In this document: positions 13,061 through 21,741 of the stretch, in pieces
How positions within the stretch are numbered: the first letter of the stretch is position 1
How the letters are laid out: each line of letters opens with the position of its first letter
Source: a virus
Reading direction: 5' to 3' (one strand)
DNA: 21,831 nucleotides
Virus record (IMG/VR): IMGVR_UViG_3300046820_000562
Coordinates: 1-21,831 of that record
Notes under the pieces: model-generated
Told to the model about the DNA's origin: nothing
Databases searched by the model: none
The model's input: the letters and a program-made list of their open reading frames with translations, nothing else
Position numbers and translations under genes: made by a program

Positions 13061-15514
13061 ATGGCTAATTTAGATTACAATGTCAATATTAACACAAATC
13101 AAGCGCAACAAAGCCTTGATAAACTTACACAAAACATTGCCAAAGTCAACACAAGTTTTGGTAATTTAAAACAGGCCATTGCTGGTATTGCATTTGGTGC
13201 TTTTATCAGTAGTGCAATTAGAACAGCAGATGCCATTGTTGACCTCAGCGAAGCAACTGGTCTAGCAGTAAGCAGTATTCAAGGATTTCGTGCTGCCGCA
13301 CAAGAGTTTGGTCTAAGTGCAGAAGGCGCAGAAAAAGGTATACTACGTTTAGTCAACAGCATTGGTGAGGCCGCAGATGGCAATGCAGGATTGCAGGAGG
13401 CATTTGGCAAAGTAGGTGTATCACTCAATGACCTTGCAAGACTTAGCGAACAACAGATATTTGAAAAAGTCCTAGCAGGACTCAGTAACTTTACCAACGC
13501 CAGTGAGCGCAGTGCAGTTGTCACACAATTACTAGGCAAAGAATTTAGAAATGTCAGCGGTGACACAGAAGGTCTACGTGCCCGTTATGAAGAATTACGT
13601 GACAGCGCACAAAGAAACGAAGCCGCTGTGCTTGCTGCCGCACAAGCATATGATAAGTTTAACACAGCAGTCAGCAGTTTTACAAATGCTATTTTAATTG
13701 CAATTAGTCCTGTTACTGATTTTATTTCAAGCCTTGACAGTCAACGCATACAAGAATTTGCCAATGAGATTGTTGCATTGACAACTGTTGCCGCTGGTAT
13801 TTTTATCTTTAGTAAAATTATAGCCCTGATGTCTGGATTTGTAACATTGATTGCCGCTGTAAAAGCAGGCACAATTGGTGCAACTTTGGCATTTGGTAAA
13901 TTTATTGTCATTGGTGCCGCAGTAGCCGCAGTGTTCTACGGAATACTCAGTGTTTTTAAATTAATAACTGGCATTGACTTGTTGACACCGATACTTAAAA
14001 CAGTTCAAGGTGCCATGGACAAAGTCAAAGAGTTCTTTGGCTTTAAACCAGAAGATAACAGTCCTGCATTTGACAAGAACAGCGAAGCCGCAAAGAAAAA
14101 TGCTGATGCAAATAGAAAAGCAGGTCAAGTTGTCCGTGAAGTCAAGGACCCATTTGAACAACTTAAAAAGAGCATTACTGGTGTTACAGAAGAATATGCA
14201 AGACTAAATCAGGCAAACATAAAACAAATTCAACTGCAAACAGATTTAATTGGCAAATCACGTGAAGACCAAGAAGTCTTAAGAGCACGTGGTGAGTTAA
14301 TCAGAAAAGAAGCAGAAGAAATTGCAAAACTTGAAGACCGCCGTAGTAAACTAACCAGTGAACAAGCACGTGCTGGTCTAGGCAAATTAATTGATGCTGA
14401 GATTGCAAAAATCCGTGAACAGACCAAGACTGACATGGATGCCACAGAGCAGGCTGTTAGAAACAGTCAAGCCCGTGTTCGTGCATTTGACCTAGAAAAA
14501 TTCAGTCGCCAAGCACAAATTGACATTGAAAAACAAATTCGTGATGTGCAATTTGAAATCTCAACAATTACCATGACTGACATGGAAAAGAAAGGTGCAC
14601 AAATTAAACGTGATGCCTTTGAACGTGCAGAAGCAGAAATTAAATCGCAAGAAGCCGCACGTGGCACATTGATGACTGAGATTGAAAAGCAAAAATACTA
14701 CGATGCTGCCAAAAAGAAAACTGATGAAGTTTTAAAATCACAAGAACGTCTTTACAACAAGAGCCGTGATTTTAGCACAGGTTGGAAACGTGCATTTAAT
14801 GACTACGTGCAGAACGCAACAAATGCGGCAAAAGTTGCAGAACAAATGTTTAGCAAGTTTACACAGGGCATTGAAGATACATTTGTTGATTTTGTCAAAA
14901 CAGGCAAGTTTGAATGGCGTGGCTTTGTCAATGATATGTTAGAAACTCTGTTACGCAGTCAAATCAAGCAAACAATGGCCAGCATATTCCAAGGCATGGG
15001 CGGCGCAACAGGCGGACTACTGGGTGATTTAGGCAATCTATTGGGTGGCGCATTTGGTGGTAATGCACCAGGAAGTAATCCACAAAATCCAATGTATGTC
15101 ATTGACCTCAGCGGAGGTGGTGGTGCGGCAGCAGGTGGTCAGCCATTCTTAACTGGCGGTAGTTCAGGCGGTGGATTCTTAAGTAGTGTTGGTAACATGG
15201 CTTCTAGTGCCTGGGAAACAATCAGTGGTATTGGTTCTAGCATTGGCAATGCCATAGGTGGTATCAGTGACTGGTTCGGTGGATTCTTTGCCAACGGTGG
15301 AACTATTCCAGCAAATAAATTTGGTATTGTTGGTGAACGTGGACCAGAATTTATTGGTGGTCCAGCAAATATTACACCAATGGGCATGGGCGGTGTTACA
15401 TACAATATTAACGCAGTAGATGCCATGAGTTTCAAAGCACTGGTAGCACAAGACCCAGGATTTATACATGCAGTGGCTATGCAAGGTGCTATGTCAGTGC
15501 CAGGGAGATATTAA
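13061..15514 (+). CDS. Tape measure protein
   Basis: The protein has 817 residues. The N-terminal 230 residues are helical (LDKLTQNIAKVNTSFGNLKQ, with a DLSEATGLAVSSIQGFR segment typical of tape measures). Residues about 236-303 form two or three hydrophobic helices (FVTLIAAVKAGTIGATLAF, VIGAAVAAVFYGILSVF), probably the membrane-passing part. Residues about 340-570 are charged coiled coil. Residues about 574-645 match the lambda gpH C-terminal pattern (MFSKFTQGIEDTFVDFVKTG, then LLRSQIKQTMASIFQ). A Gly-rich stretch and FANGGTIPANKFGIVGERGP near residue 745 close the protein, as in many tape measures. It sets tail length and probably helps DNA cross the host envelope. The length suggests a fairly short to medium tail, about 120 nm at 0.15 nm per residue. 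Confidence 0.95.
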   Translation: MANLDYNVNINTNQAQQSLDKLTQNIAKVNTSFGNLKQAIAGIAFGAFISSAIRTADAIVDLSEATGLAVSSIQGFRAAAQEFGLSAEGAEKGILRLVNSIGEAADGNAGLQEAFGKVGVSLNDLARLSEQQIFEKVLAGLSNFTNASERSAVVTQLLGKEFRNVSGDTEGLRARYEELRDSAQRNEAAVLAAAQAYDKFNTAVSSFTNAILIAISPVTDFISSLDSQRIQEFANEIVALTTVAAGIFIFSKIIALMSGFVTLIAAVKAGTIGATLAFGKFIVIGAAVAAVFYGILSVFKLITGIDLLTPILKTVQGAMDKVKEFFGFKPEDNSPAFDKNSEAAKKNADANRKAGQVVREVKDPFEQLKKSITGVTEEYARLNQANIKQIQLQTDLIGKSREDQEVLRARGELIRKEAEEIAKLEDRRSKLTSEQARAGLGKLIDAEIAKIREQTKTDMDATEQAVRNSQARVRAFDLEKFSRQAQIDIEKQIRDVQFEISTITMTDMEKKGAQIKRDAFERAEAEIKSQEAARGTLMTEIEKQKYYDAAKKKTDEVLKSQERLYNKSRDFSTGWKRAFNDYVQNATNAAKVAEQMFSKFTQGIEDTFVDFVKTGKFEWRGFVNDMLETLLRSQIKQTMASIFQGMGGATGGLLGDLGNLLGGAFGGNAPGSNPQNPMYVIDLSGGGGAAAGGQPFLTGGSSGGGFLSSVGNMASSAWETISGIGSSIGNAIGGISDWFGGFFANGGTIPANKFGIVGERGPEFIGGPANITPMGMGGVTYNINAVDAMSFKALVAQDPGFIHAVAMQGAMSVPGRY

Positions 15515-15516
15515 TT

Positions 15517-16131
15517 ATGAGTTTTCAATGGATTTTTGATAAGGCTGAAACACTAAGCATGGAACGCAAGCCTGTAGTAGCCAGCACTGTGGCCAGAGAT
15601 GGAACAGTGCGCAGTGTAAACCGTGGTAATCAACCATGGCGTTTTGATGTCAAACTGCCAGATGGTATTACCTGGACTGAACTCAGACCATATATCAGTC
15701 AAGCAGAAGCACTTGACCGTCATACCAGTGCCAGCGTTGTATTAACCAACAGTGGTTTAACATGGATGGTAGGTTATCAAGGCAATTCAGTAAACAGCAC
15801 TGGCTTTGTGGCTACAATTACTCAGGGTTCTAACACCATTACACTGACCACAAGTCCAACAACCAGCAGTGGTTATAAATTTCGTGCAGGTGACTTTATA
15901 CAATTAGGCAGCAGTGGCAAAGTCTATACAGTGGCCGCTGATGTAGCATTTAACTCAAACACAGTAGTATTGCACAGACCTGTATTAGAAAGTTCAGCCA
16001 CAGGTGTTGCACTTAGAGTAGGTGCAAACTGCACATTTACAGTGATTTGTCAACAATTTCCAAGTTGGTCATTGATGGCCCGTGACCAAGTAAGTTGGAG
16101 TGGTCCGTTTGTATTCTATGAGGTTCAATAA
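15517..16131 (+). CDS. Distal/minor tail protein
   Basis: The protein has 204 residues and is beta-rich: FDVKLPDGITWTELRPYISQ, SASVVLTNSGLTWMVGYQG, a middle beta domain (AGDFIQLGSSGKVYTVAAD) and CTFTVICQQFPSW with WSGPFVFYEVQ at the end. The middle segment resembles an oligosaccharide-binding or spacer insert. It follows the tape measure by 2 nt, with GGGAGAT inside the tape measure 3' end serving as ribosome site, and overlaps the next gene by TAATG. By position it is the distal tail ring or an M-like minor tail protein; I cannot place it in a family more exactly. Confidence 0.65.
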   Translation: MSFQWIFDKAETLSMERKPVVASTVARDGTVRSVNRGNQPWRFDVKLPDGITWTELRPYISQAEALDRHTSASVVLTNSGLTWMVGYQGNSVNSTGFVATITQGSNTITLTTSPTTSSGYKFRAGDFIQLGSSGKVYTVAADVAFNSNTVVLHRPVLESSATGVALRVGANCTFTVICQQFPSWSLMARDQVSWSGPFVFYEVQ

Positions 16132-16739
16132 TGAGCATTGACCTTAGCAATTATACCTCAGTAGGCACTGCATTGATTGCCGCAATTACTGTGGAAAATT
16201 ATAAACAAAATGCCGGAGATCCTTACACCAGCACTGTGCTAAGATTCAGTGACTACAATTATCCATTGGTCATTGACGGCAACACTTATCTTGGACTGGG
16301 TAAATTTGTTGGCATTACACCAACTACCAGTGAATTAAAATCAAGCACAGGACAGATTACAGTTACAATCAGCGGTATTCCTAACACAGCAATCAGCGAA
16401 ATTATAAATTCAAGGATTAAAGGTTCGCCTATTGAAGTCTATCGTGTAATATTTGACAGTCAAACCAGACAAGTGTTAAGTATTGAAGGCAATCCAGCAG
16501 GTAGATTTTTTGGTTATGTTAGCAACTACACCCTAGATGAAGAATACGACATTCAAACACGCACAGCATCAAACACTATTGCAATGATTTGTGCCAGCAC
16601 ACAAGAATTTTTAGAAAACAAAGTCACTGGACGTAAAACAAATCCTACCAGTCAAAAAAGTTTTTATCCCGGTGATGCTAGTATGAACCGTGTGCCAAGT
16701 CTAGTAGGTGCAAGTTTTAATTTTGGAGTTCCTAAATGA
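16131..16739 (+). CDS. Minor tail protein, DUF2163/lambda gpL-like
   Basis: The protein has 202 residues. Visible features are an N-terminal beta domain (TVLRFSDYNYPLVIDGNTYL, then FVGITPTTSELKSSTGQITV), the segment ISGIPNTAISEIINSRIKGS, VEVYRV-like strands (IEVYRVIFDSQT), GRFFGYVSNYTLDEEYD, and a C-terminal part with ICASTQEFLENKVTGRKTN ending in PSLVGASFNFGVP. This order is typical of DUF2163-like and gpL-like proteins of the tail tip that connect the distal ring to the hub. It overlaps both neighbours by 1-4 nt, so the tail-tip proteins are probably made in fixed ratio. Confidence 0.7.
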   Translation: MSIDLSNYTSVGTALIAAITVENYKQNAGDPYTSTVLRFSDYNYPLVIDGNTYLGLGKFVGITPTTSELKSSTGQITVTISGIPNTAISEIINSRIKGSPIEVYRVIFDSQTRQVLSIEGNPAGRFFGYVSNYTLDEEYDIQTRTASNTIAMICASTQEFLENKVTGRKTNPTSQKSFYPGDASMNRVPSLVGASFNFGVPK

Positions 16740-17515
16740 GTTTTTTAGACAGCGTATTAGACTTTGGTAAAAGTGCTGTTGGATTTTTAACTGGCAACAG
16801 CATTGGTGGACAGATTGCCAGAACTGCACTCACAGGCTACGCACTAAACAAAGTTACAAACAGCGTAAACAGAGAAAATGCAACAACAGAAAGCAAACGT
16901 ATTGACCCTGGTGTGCGATTACAGGTCAACCCTAGTCCAGAACACAGAATACCTGTGGTCTACGGTCGTGCATTGGTTGGTGGCATTATCACAGATGCGT
17001 GGATGACCAACAATGACCAAACCATGTATTTTGTTTTGACAATTTGTGAACGAACAGGCAACACAGGACTGGGCAGTGGTGCGGCATCAACTTTTGCATT
17101 TAAAAATATCTACTGGGACGGTAACAGAGTAAGTTTTCAAAGTGATGCAGTTACAGTAAGTGGATGGAGTGACCGTGCAGGACAAACAGACACAAATGCC
17201 AATGGTAAAATTAAAATATGGTGCTATGGTGGTAATTCAACAACACCAGTTGCTCCAAGTCCTTATACACCAAGTTCAGCATTGCCCAACGCATACAATA
17301 TCATGCCAAACTGGACAACTTCACACACAATGAATGACCTTGTGTTTGCCATTGTCAGAGTTGACTATAATGCAGAAGCAAATGTAAAAAACCTAGGCAA
17401 CATTAAGTTTGACATAGAAAATTCTATGAATCAACCTGGTGACTGCTTATACGATTATATGACTAACACCAGATACGGTGCTGGTATTGACCCAGCGGAG
17501 ATTTACGCACAATGA
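16736..17515 (+). CDS. Tail hub protein, N-terminal part (gpJ-like)
   Basis: The protein has 259 residues. After a hydrophobic Gly/Ala-rich N-terminus (SAVGFLTGNSIGGQIARTAL) it has the hallmark IPVVYGRALVGGIITDAWM near residue 72, followed by a beta-rich part and the conserved-looking end NIKFDIENSMNQPGDCLYDY, then MTNTRYGAGIDPAEI. These match the first third of gpJ-type host-specificity or hub proteins, where the chain normally runs on for hundreds of residues. Here it stops after EIYAQ, and the next ORF starts at an overlapping ATGA with what looks like the continuation (SLQDLNSYGTTNVTYTD). It is thus probably one of three pieces of the hub. Confidence 0.78.
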   Translation: MSFLDSVLDFGKSAVGFLTGNSIGGQIARTALTGYALNKVTNSVNRENATTESKRIDPGVRLQVNPSPEHRIPVVYGRALVGGIITDAWMTNNDQTMYFVLTICERTGNTGLGSGAASTFAFKNIYWDGNRVSFQSDAVTVSGWSDRAGQTDTNANGKIKIWCYGGNSTTPVAPSPYTPSSALPNAYNIMPNWTTSHTMNDLVFAIVRVDYNAEANVKNLGNIKFDIENSMNQPGDCLYDYMTNTRYGAGIDPAEIYAQ

Positions 17516-19674
17516 ATAGTTTACAAGACCTTAACAGTTACGGCACTACTAATGTTACATACACAGATAGCCGGGACAGTGATGTAAAATTTGACCGTGC
17601 TATTCCAACTAATGCTACAGTGGAATTAGAACGCAAAGATTCACACACAGTGCCTGTGGGCATTAACATTGAAGAAGTTATAGGCACACCTGGTATTGTT
17701 TATACAGTAAATCTCAGCAGTAACACTGATGCTACACTAACATGGCCTAGTTTACCAGCAGGTGTTACAGCATCAACACCCAGCACAGGAATCTATCAGT
17801 TAACTGGCATTGATAGTGTCAGTGATTGGAATCAAGTAAAATCTCCAACAATCAGTCTAGCAGTTGGTTACACAGGTGAATTTACATATCAGGCAACAAT
17901 TACTTACAATTCAACACAATCACGTTACTGGGAAGTTGCTGTCACAGTGGCTGAAATTGTTTTCTTTGAAGATCCAGCACCTGAGTTTTTCTTTGCCAAT
18001 GGTGCAGTAAACTTGCTAGACCCTAGTGAGTTAATTACAGACAAAGCAGGCAATTTTACAGTAACATTAACACCCAGCAACACTGGGGCAATTACTTCAG
18101 TGGCCAGTGCTATTGCGGATCCAACACCAGTGGTCAGTTTTAACGGCACTACAAAAGTTACCACACTCACTGGCACAAACGCACAGGTAAAAACTTACCT
18201 ACAAAATCTAAACATTACCTATGCCAGTGGTGCTACCACAGCATTTAACATGGTCTATGATGGCGTCAGTGATAACGCAGACGCCAGTGCTGACACAGTA
18301 ACGCAGGTGCATACACCGACTCTGTATTTGACCAAAGTTGCAGGTGCCGCAGAATACACAACTGCTGTTGTCAGTGACATTGAAAACTATCCAACAATCA
18401 ACAATATTGTGGCGGATCCAAACGCATTGTTGACCAACACTTACACATTAACAGTTACACCAAATGATCCTAGTATCATTGACACTATCACTGCCACAGG
18501 CTGGCAAGAATATCCAGTGCTCACTGCTGGAGATGGTGGCATCACTGGTGAAATGGTTAAAAAATTAAGAGCAACAGCCAGTAGTGTTAGCAGACTTTAT
18601 ACCTATGACAGTGGCAGTAATGATGGCTATGACAGAATAGATGGTTGGAATCCAACAAGAGGAACCAGCAATAAAGTCTTAGATGATTTTGACATTAGCA
18701 GAGATACTTCAGTTAGAGTTGCAGTATCCAGTGGAGGCAGTGGTGCAATTTATTCTTTGGTCAGTGGAACAGAAACAAGTCTAACATTAGCAGGCGCAGG
18801 CGCTGTGAGTTTAAACTACAATGGAACAGTAATGGTTGTTTCAGGAACTAACTTGTTTGCACTATACACTCGCAGTGGTTCAACATGGACACAGCGTTGG
18901 ACTGCATCAACTACTGTTACTGCAGGCAACACAGTCAGAGTCAGTGGTAATGGTCAATATTTTGCCATAGGTGACCAACAGTTAAATTCAGAAACTGGTC
19001 GTGTTAGAGTTTACAATTGGGATGGCACAAACGCCACACTACAGGCCACATTTACTGGTGATAGCACTGATGATAATTTTGGTTCAGCATTAGAAATCAA
19101 TGATGCTGGTGATGAATTGTTTATTGGCGCACATGATGACAACACCACTGGTCGTGCATTTTATTACACAAGAAATTCTACCACTTGGACACTGACGCAA
19201 ACAATCAATCCATATTATACCAGCAACATAGACTTTGGTGGTGACAAAGACAGTCCTACATATGATTTTTACATTGACCAATCTTATGATGGTAACTATC
19301 TAGTAATACCAGCAAATTTAACTTTGTTCATTTACAAAAAAGTCAGCGGTGTATGGACACTATGGGACCACTATAATACAAGTGGACTTGGTGTGTTAAA
19401 TGACAATGGTCAAAACTTGTATTTTACAAATCTTGTTCGTGCTAACAATGCCTGGGTTGGAACATCAACACTGGCAACAACAGGTGTAAGTTTTAACACA
19501 TCAACCAAAGTGTTGACATTTACAGGCAGTAAATCAAGAATAAACACAGCACTAGCCACACTGCAATTGACTTCAACTAGTCAGCCAGACTGGCCATTTA
19601 CCTTGACATATGCAGTGACAACACCAGCCAGTGCCACAGAAAGTCGCACACAGACTGTGAACAATATAGGATAA
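17512..19674 (+). CDS. Hub-associated Ig-like repeat protein with inserted beta-propeller
   Basis: The protein has 720 residues. Residues about 1-30 (SLQDLNSYGTTNVTYTD) look like the continuation of the upstream gpJ-like chain. Then come Ig/cadherin-like repeats: about 45-145 (IVYTVNLSSNTDATLTWPSL), about 150-265 (NFTVTLTPSNTGAITSV, then TYLQNLNITYASG) and a third beginning TYTLTVTPNDPSIIDTI near 305. The third is interrupted at about 353-645 by an FG-GAP-like propeller with blades such as VRVSGNGQYFAIGDQQ, GRVRVYNWDGTNATLQATFT and DNFGSALEINDAGDELFIGA. The Ig-like repeat resumes as TGVSFNTSTKVLTFTGSKS and ends at NIG. No catalytic motif is seen. Role inferred: host-binding appendage of the tail tip. 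Confidence 0.75.
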   Translation: MNSLQDLNSYGTTNVTYTDSRDSDVKFDRAIPTNATVELERKDSHTVPVGINIEEVIGTPGIVYTVNLSSNTDATLTWPSLPAGVTASTPSTGIYQLTGIDSVSDWNQVKSPTISLAVGYTGEFTYQATITYNSTQSRYWEVAVTVAEIVFFEDPAPEFFFANGAVNLLDPSELITDKAGNFTVTLTPSNTGAITSVASAIADPTPVVSFNGTTKVTTLTGTNAQVKTYLQNLNITYASGATTAFNMVYDGVSDNADASADTVTQVHTPTLYLTKVAGAAEYTTAVVSDIENYPTINNIVADPNALLTNTYTLTVTPNDPSIIDTITATGWQEYPVLTAGDGGITGEMVKKLRATASSVSRLYTYDSGSNDGYDRIDGWNPTRGTSNKVLDDFDISRDTSVRVAVSSGGSGAIYSLVSGTETSLTLAGAGAVSLNYNGTVMVVSGTNLFALYTRSGSTWTQRWTASTTVTAGNTVRVSGNGQYFAIGDQQLNSETGRVRVYNWDGTNATLQATFTGDSTDDNFGSALEINDAGDELFIGAHDDNTTGRAFYYTRNSTTWTLTQTINPYYTSNIDFGGDKDSPTYDFYIDQSYDGNYLVIPANLTLFIYKKVSGVWTLWDHYNTSGLGVLNDNGQNLYFTNLVRANNAWVGTSTLATTGVSFNTSTKVLTFTGSKSRINTALATLQLTSTSQPDWPFTLTYAVTTPASATESRTQTVNNIG

Positions 19675-19678
19675 TTTT

Positions 19679-21703
19679 ATGCCAACACTAAGTCAACCAC
19701 AATTTTTAATTAATGGTGTCATTGATACAGAAAAACCAGTGATGCAAAATATGCAAACAATAGCCAGTGCCGCAGGAGCATGGGTTACCTATGACACAAA
19801 CGCTGGCAAATGGTCAGTGATTATTAACAGAGAAGTGCAGGCAGGTTACTTTAGTCAACGCACCGCAAAAACTATCACAGCCAACGGCAATGCCGCAGTA
19901 TCAACAGCACAGAAAAAATTTGGTGCTGGCAGTGTTGTGTTTGATGGCACAGGTGATGACCTAGTAGTAGCCAGCAATGCGGACTTTGCATTTGGCAACG
20001 GTGATTTTACTGTTGAGTGCTGGGTATATCGCAGTAATGCCAGCAGAGTAGAATGGATTGCACACTGGGGAACCATTGGTGCAAACTACGCAGGTGCCTT
20101 ATATGCCAGCGGCGCAAATTTAATCTACGCAACCAGTGGCACTACCAGAATCACAGGCAGTAATGTATTGCCCACAGCCAATACTTGGTATCATGTGGCA
20201 GTTAGCCGTAGCAGTGGCGTTACTAGATTATTTGTCAACGGCACACAGCGTGGCAGCAGTTACACTGATGCAAATACCTACGCACAAGGTCTAGTAAAAA
20301 TAGGCAGTTATTCAAATGCAAACTATTTCCTTGGCTACATTGACGAAATTCGTCTAAGTAATTCTGCCAGATACACTGGTGCATTTACATCAAGTTCAAC
20401 TGCATTTGAAAATGATGCAAACACAGTATTGTTAGTTCATGCCAACACTGACATCACAGATGACACATTGACCTATCAAACTGGCATTGCAAAAATTTAT
20501 GATGACAGTAACATTATAGGCAATATCACTATAAGTGGCACAGGCATCACAGAACTCTACAACAAAGTTCAACTGCAATTTCCTCACAAAGACATTGAAG
20601 ACCAAACTGACTATATCACTTGGTCAATACCCACAGAAGATAGATTTACCAATGAACAAGACCAAACACTGAACATTGAATTTGACTGCATCAATGACCC
20701 AGTGCAGGCAGAGTTGTTGGCATTGCGTGAATTAAAACAAAGCAGAGTTGATAAAATTATACAGTTTACCACGGACTACACCAGTCTTGGCATCAAAGCA
20801 GGTGACCTAATTGAAGTAACAAATACTGCACTTGGGTTTGTCAGCAAAGTGTTCCGCATTGTCAGTATACAGGAAGATGACATACAAGACGGCAACTTAA
20901 TTTTTAGCATTACTGCACTGGAATATGATGCCAATGTGTATTCAACTGCGGACCTTACACGTTTTACCAGAAGTATCAGCAATGGCATTGTCAGCAAAGG
21001 TGCAAACACAACAATTACAGCACTAGACAATCAGGCAAGTTTAAAAGTTAACACTAGCCCAGCGGCTGCAAGTCAAGGCTTGGGTATGTTGTTCAATGCC
21101 AATGCTGGCCTATGGGTGTTAAATCAAGCAGGTAAACTATTGACCATGCCTAGTTATGGTGGCTCAAACTTAGGTGCTGTAATTTCATGGACTTTTGACA
21201 CTGGTCAGGACTTGGATATTCGTTGCCGTGTGTATCAACCAAATCTAGGACAAAACAGCATTAACCAATATCTAGGCTACACTGGTGGTGCAGGAGACGT
21301 TACGCAATGGCCTCCAACAGGCACTGCTATCATTACCTGGGGTGGTGACAACACAGGCACTGGCGAAGAAACTGTTTTGGTAAACATTGGTGCTTTCAAA
21401 GCCGCTTATCCAACACAGCCTTATTTGATTGTAGAATGTCGTGGTAACTGGTTTGACACTCCTGGTGAAACTCCTGTGTTGCTGTCAGCAGCCATATATC
21501 AAGGCGGAACATTTAGTCCCAGTGGTTTTGGATTTACCAATACAGGATTTAGTGCCAAGCGTGTAGTTACAGGTTTGGAAATTTATGTCAATGTCAATGA
21601 CACTGATACTGCTGGTCAAAACGTCGGTGAATTGATGGGTTACTTTGTCTATGACATTGCCAACAACACAGCACAATTCACCAACGATGTAAGTTACCTA
21701 TAA
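19679..21703 (+). CDS. Tail hub protein, C-terminal part with inserted LamG domain (gpJ-like)
   Basis: The protein has 674 residues. The start SQPQFLINGVIDTEKPVMQN, then MQTIASAAGAWVTYDTNAGKW, is typical of the middle of gpJ-like hub chains, not of a protein N-terminus. Residues about 70-258 are a LamG-like domain (KFGAGSVVFDG, FTVECWVYRS, TWYHVAVSRSSGVTRLFVNG, YFLGYIDEIRLSNSARYTG). Hub sequence then resumes: NKVQLQFPHKDIEDQTDYIT, RVDKIIQFTTDYTSLGIKAG, then KVFRIVSIQEDD. The last 230 residues form beta-rich tip domains (ISWTFDTGQDLDIRCRVYQP). AGGA about 8 nt upstream can serve as ribosome site; the gene starts 4 nt after the previous stop. Confidence 0.8.
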   Translation: MPTLSQPQFLINGVIDTEKPVMQNMQTIASAAGAWVTYDTNAGKWSVIINREVQAGYFSQRTAKTITANGNAAVSTAQKKFGAGSVVFDGTGDDLVVASNADFAFGNGDFTVECWVYRSNASRVEWIAHWGTIGANYAGALYASGANLIYATSGTTRITGSNVLPTANTWYHVAVSRSSGVTRLFVNGTQRGSSYTDANTYAQGLVKIGSYSNANYFLGYIDEIRLSNSARYTGAFTSSSTAFENDANTVLLVHANTDITDDTLTYQTGIAKIYDDSNIIGNITISGTGITELYNKVQLQFPHKDIEDQTDYITWSIPTEDRFTNEQDQTLNIEFDCINDPVQAELLALRELKQSRVDKIIQFTTDYTSLGIKAGDLIEVTNTALGFVSKVFRIVSIQEDDIQDGNLIFSITALEYDANVYSTADLTRFTRSISNGIVSKGANTTITALDNQASLKVNTSPAAASQGLGMLFNANAGLWVLNQAGKLLTMPSYGGSNLGAVISWTFDTGQDLDIRCRVYQPNLGQNSINQYLGYTGGAGDVTQWPPTGTAIITWGGDNTGTGEETVLVNIGAFKAAYPTQPYLIVECRGNWFDTPGETPVLLSAAIYQGGTFSPSGFGFTNTGFSAKRVVTGLEIYVNVNDTDTAGQNVGELMGYFVYDIANNTAQFTNDVSYL

Positions 21704-21719
21704 TATTTTTCACTGTCCT

Positions 21720-21741
21720 TGCACTTGAATAAGTAAGTGCA
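21720..21741 (+). other. Hairpin overlapping the start codon of the last gene
   Basis: TGCACTT (21720-21726) pairs with AAGTGCA (21735-21741), where the last A is the first base of the ATG at 21741. The loop is 8 nt. An alternative smaller stem (ACTT with AAGT at 21731-21734) is possible because AAGT is repeated. It could limit start-codon access or act as an RNA processing site; a TATAAT at 21699-21704 lies upstream. Confidence 0.45.

Noticed and set aside
15139-15484. Two overlapping minus-strand ORFs near the tape measure 3' end
   Set aside because: They mirror the Gly-rich and FANGG region of the tape measure; no ribosome site and no recognisable protein features.
15865-16412. TATAAATT words inside the distal tail and gpL-like genes as extra late promoters
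   Set aside because: They differ from TATAAATA at the last base and lie inside coding sequence, where AT-rich words are expected by chance.
17491-17515. Programmed frameshift joining the first two hub ORFs
   Set aside because: The -1 frame is open only from 17491 and no X XXY YYZ heptamer occurs there; ATGA-coupled reinitiation explains the junction more simply.
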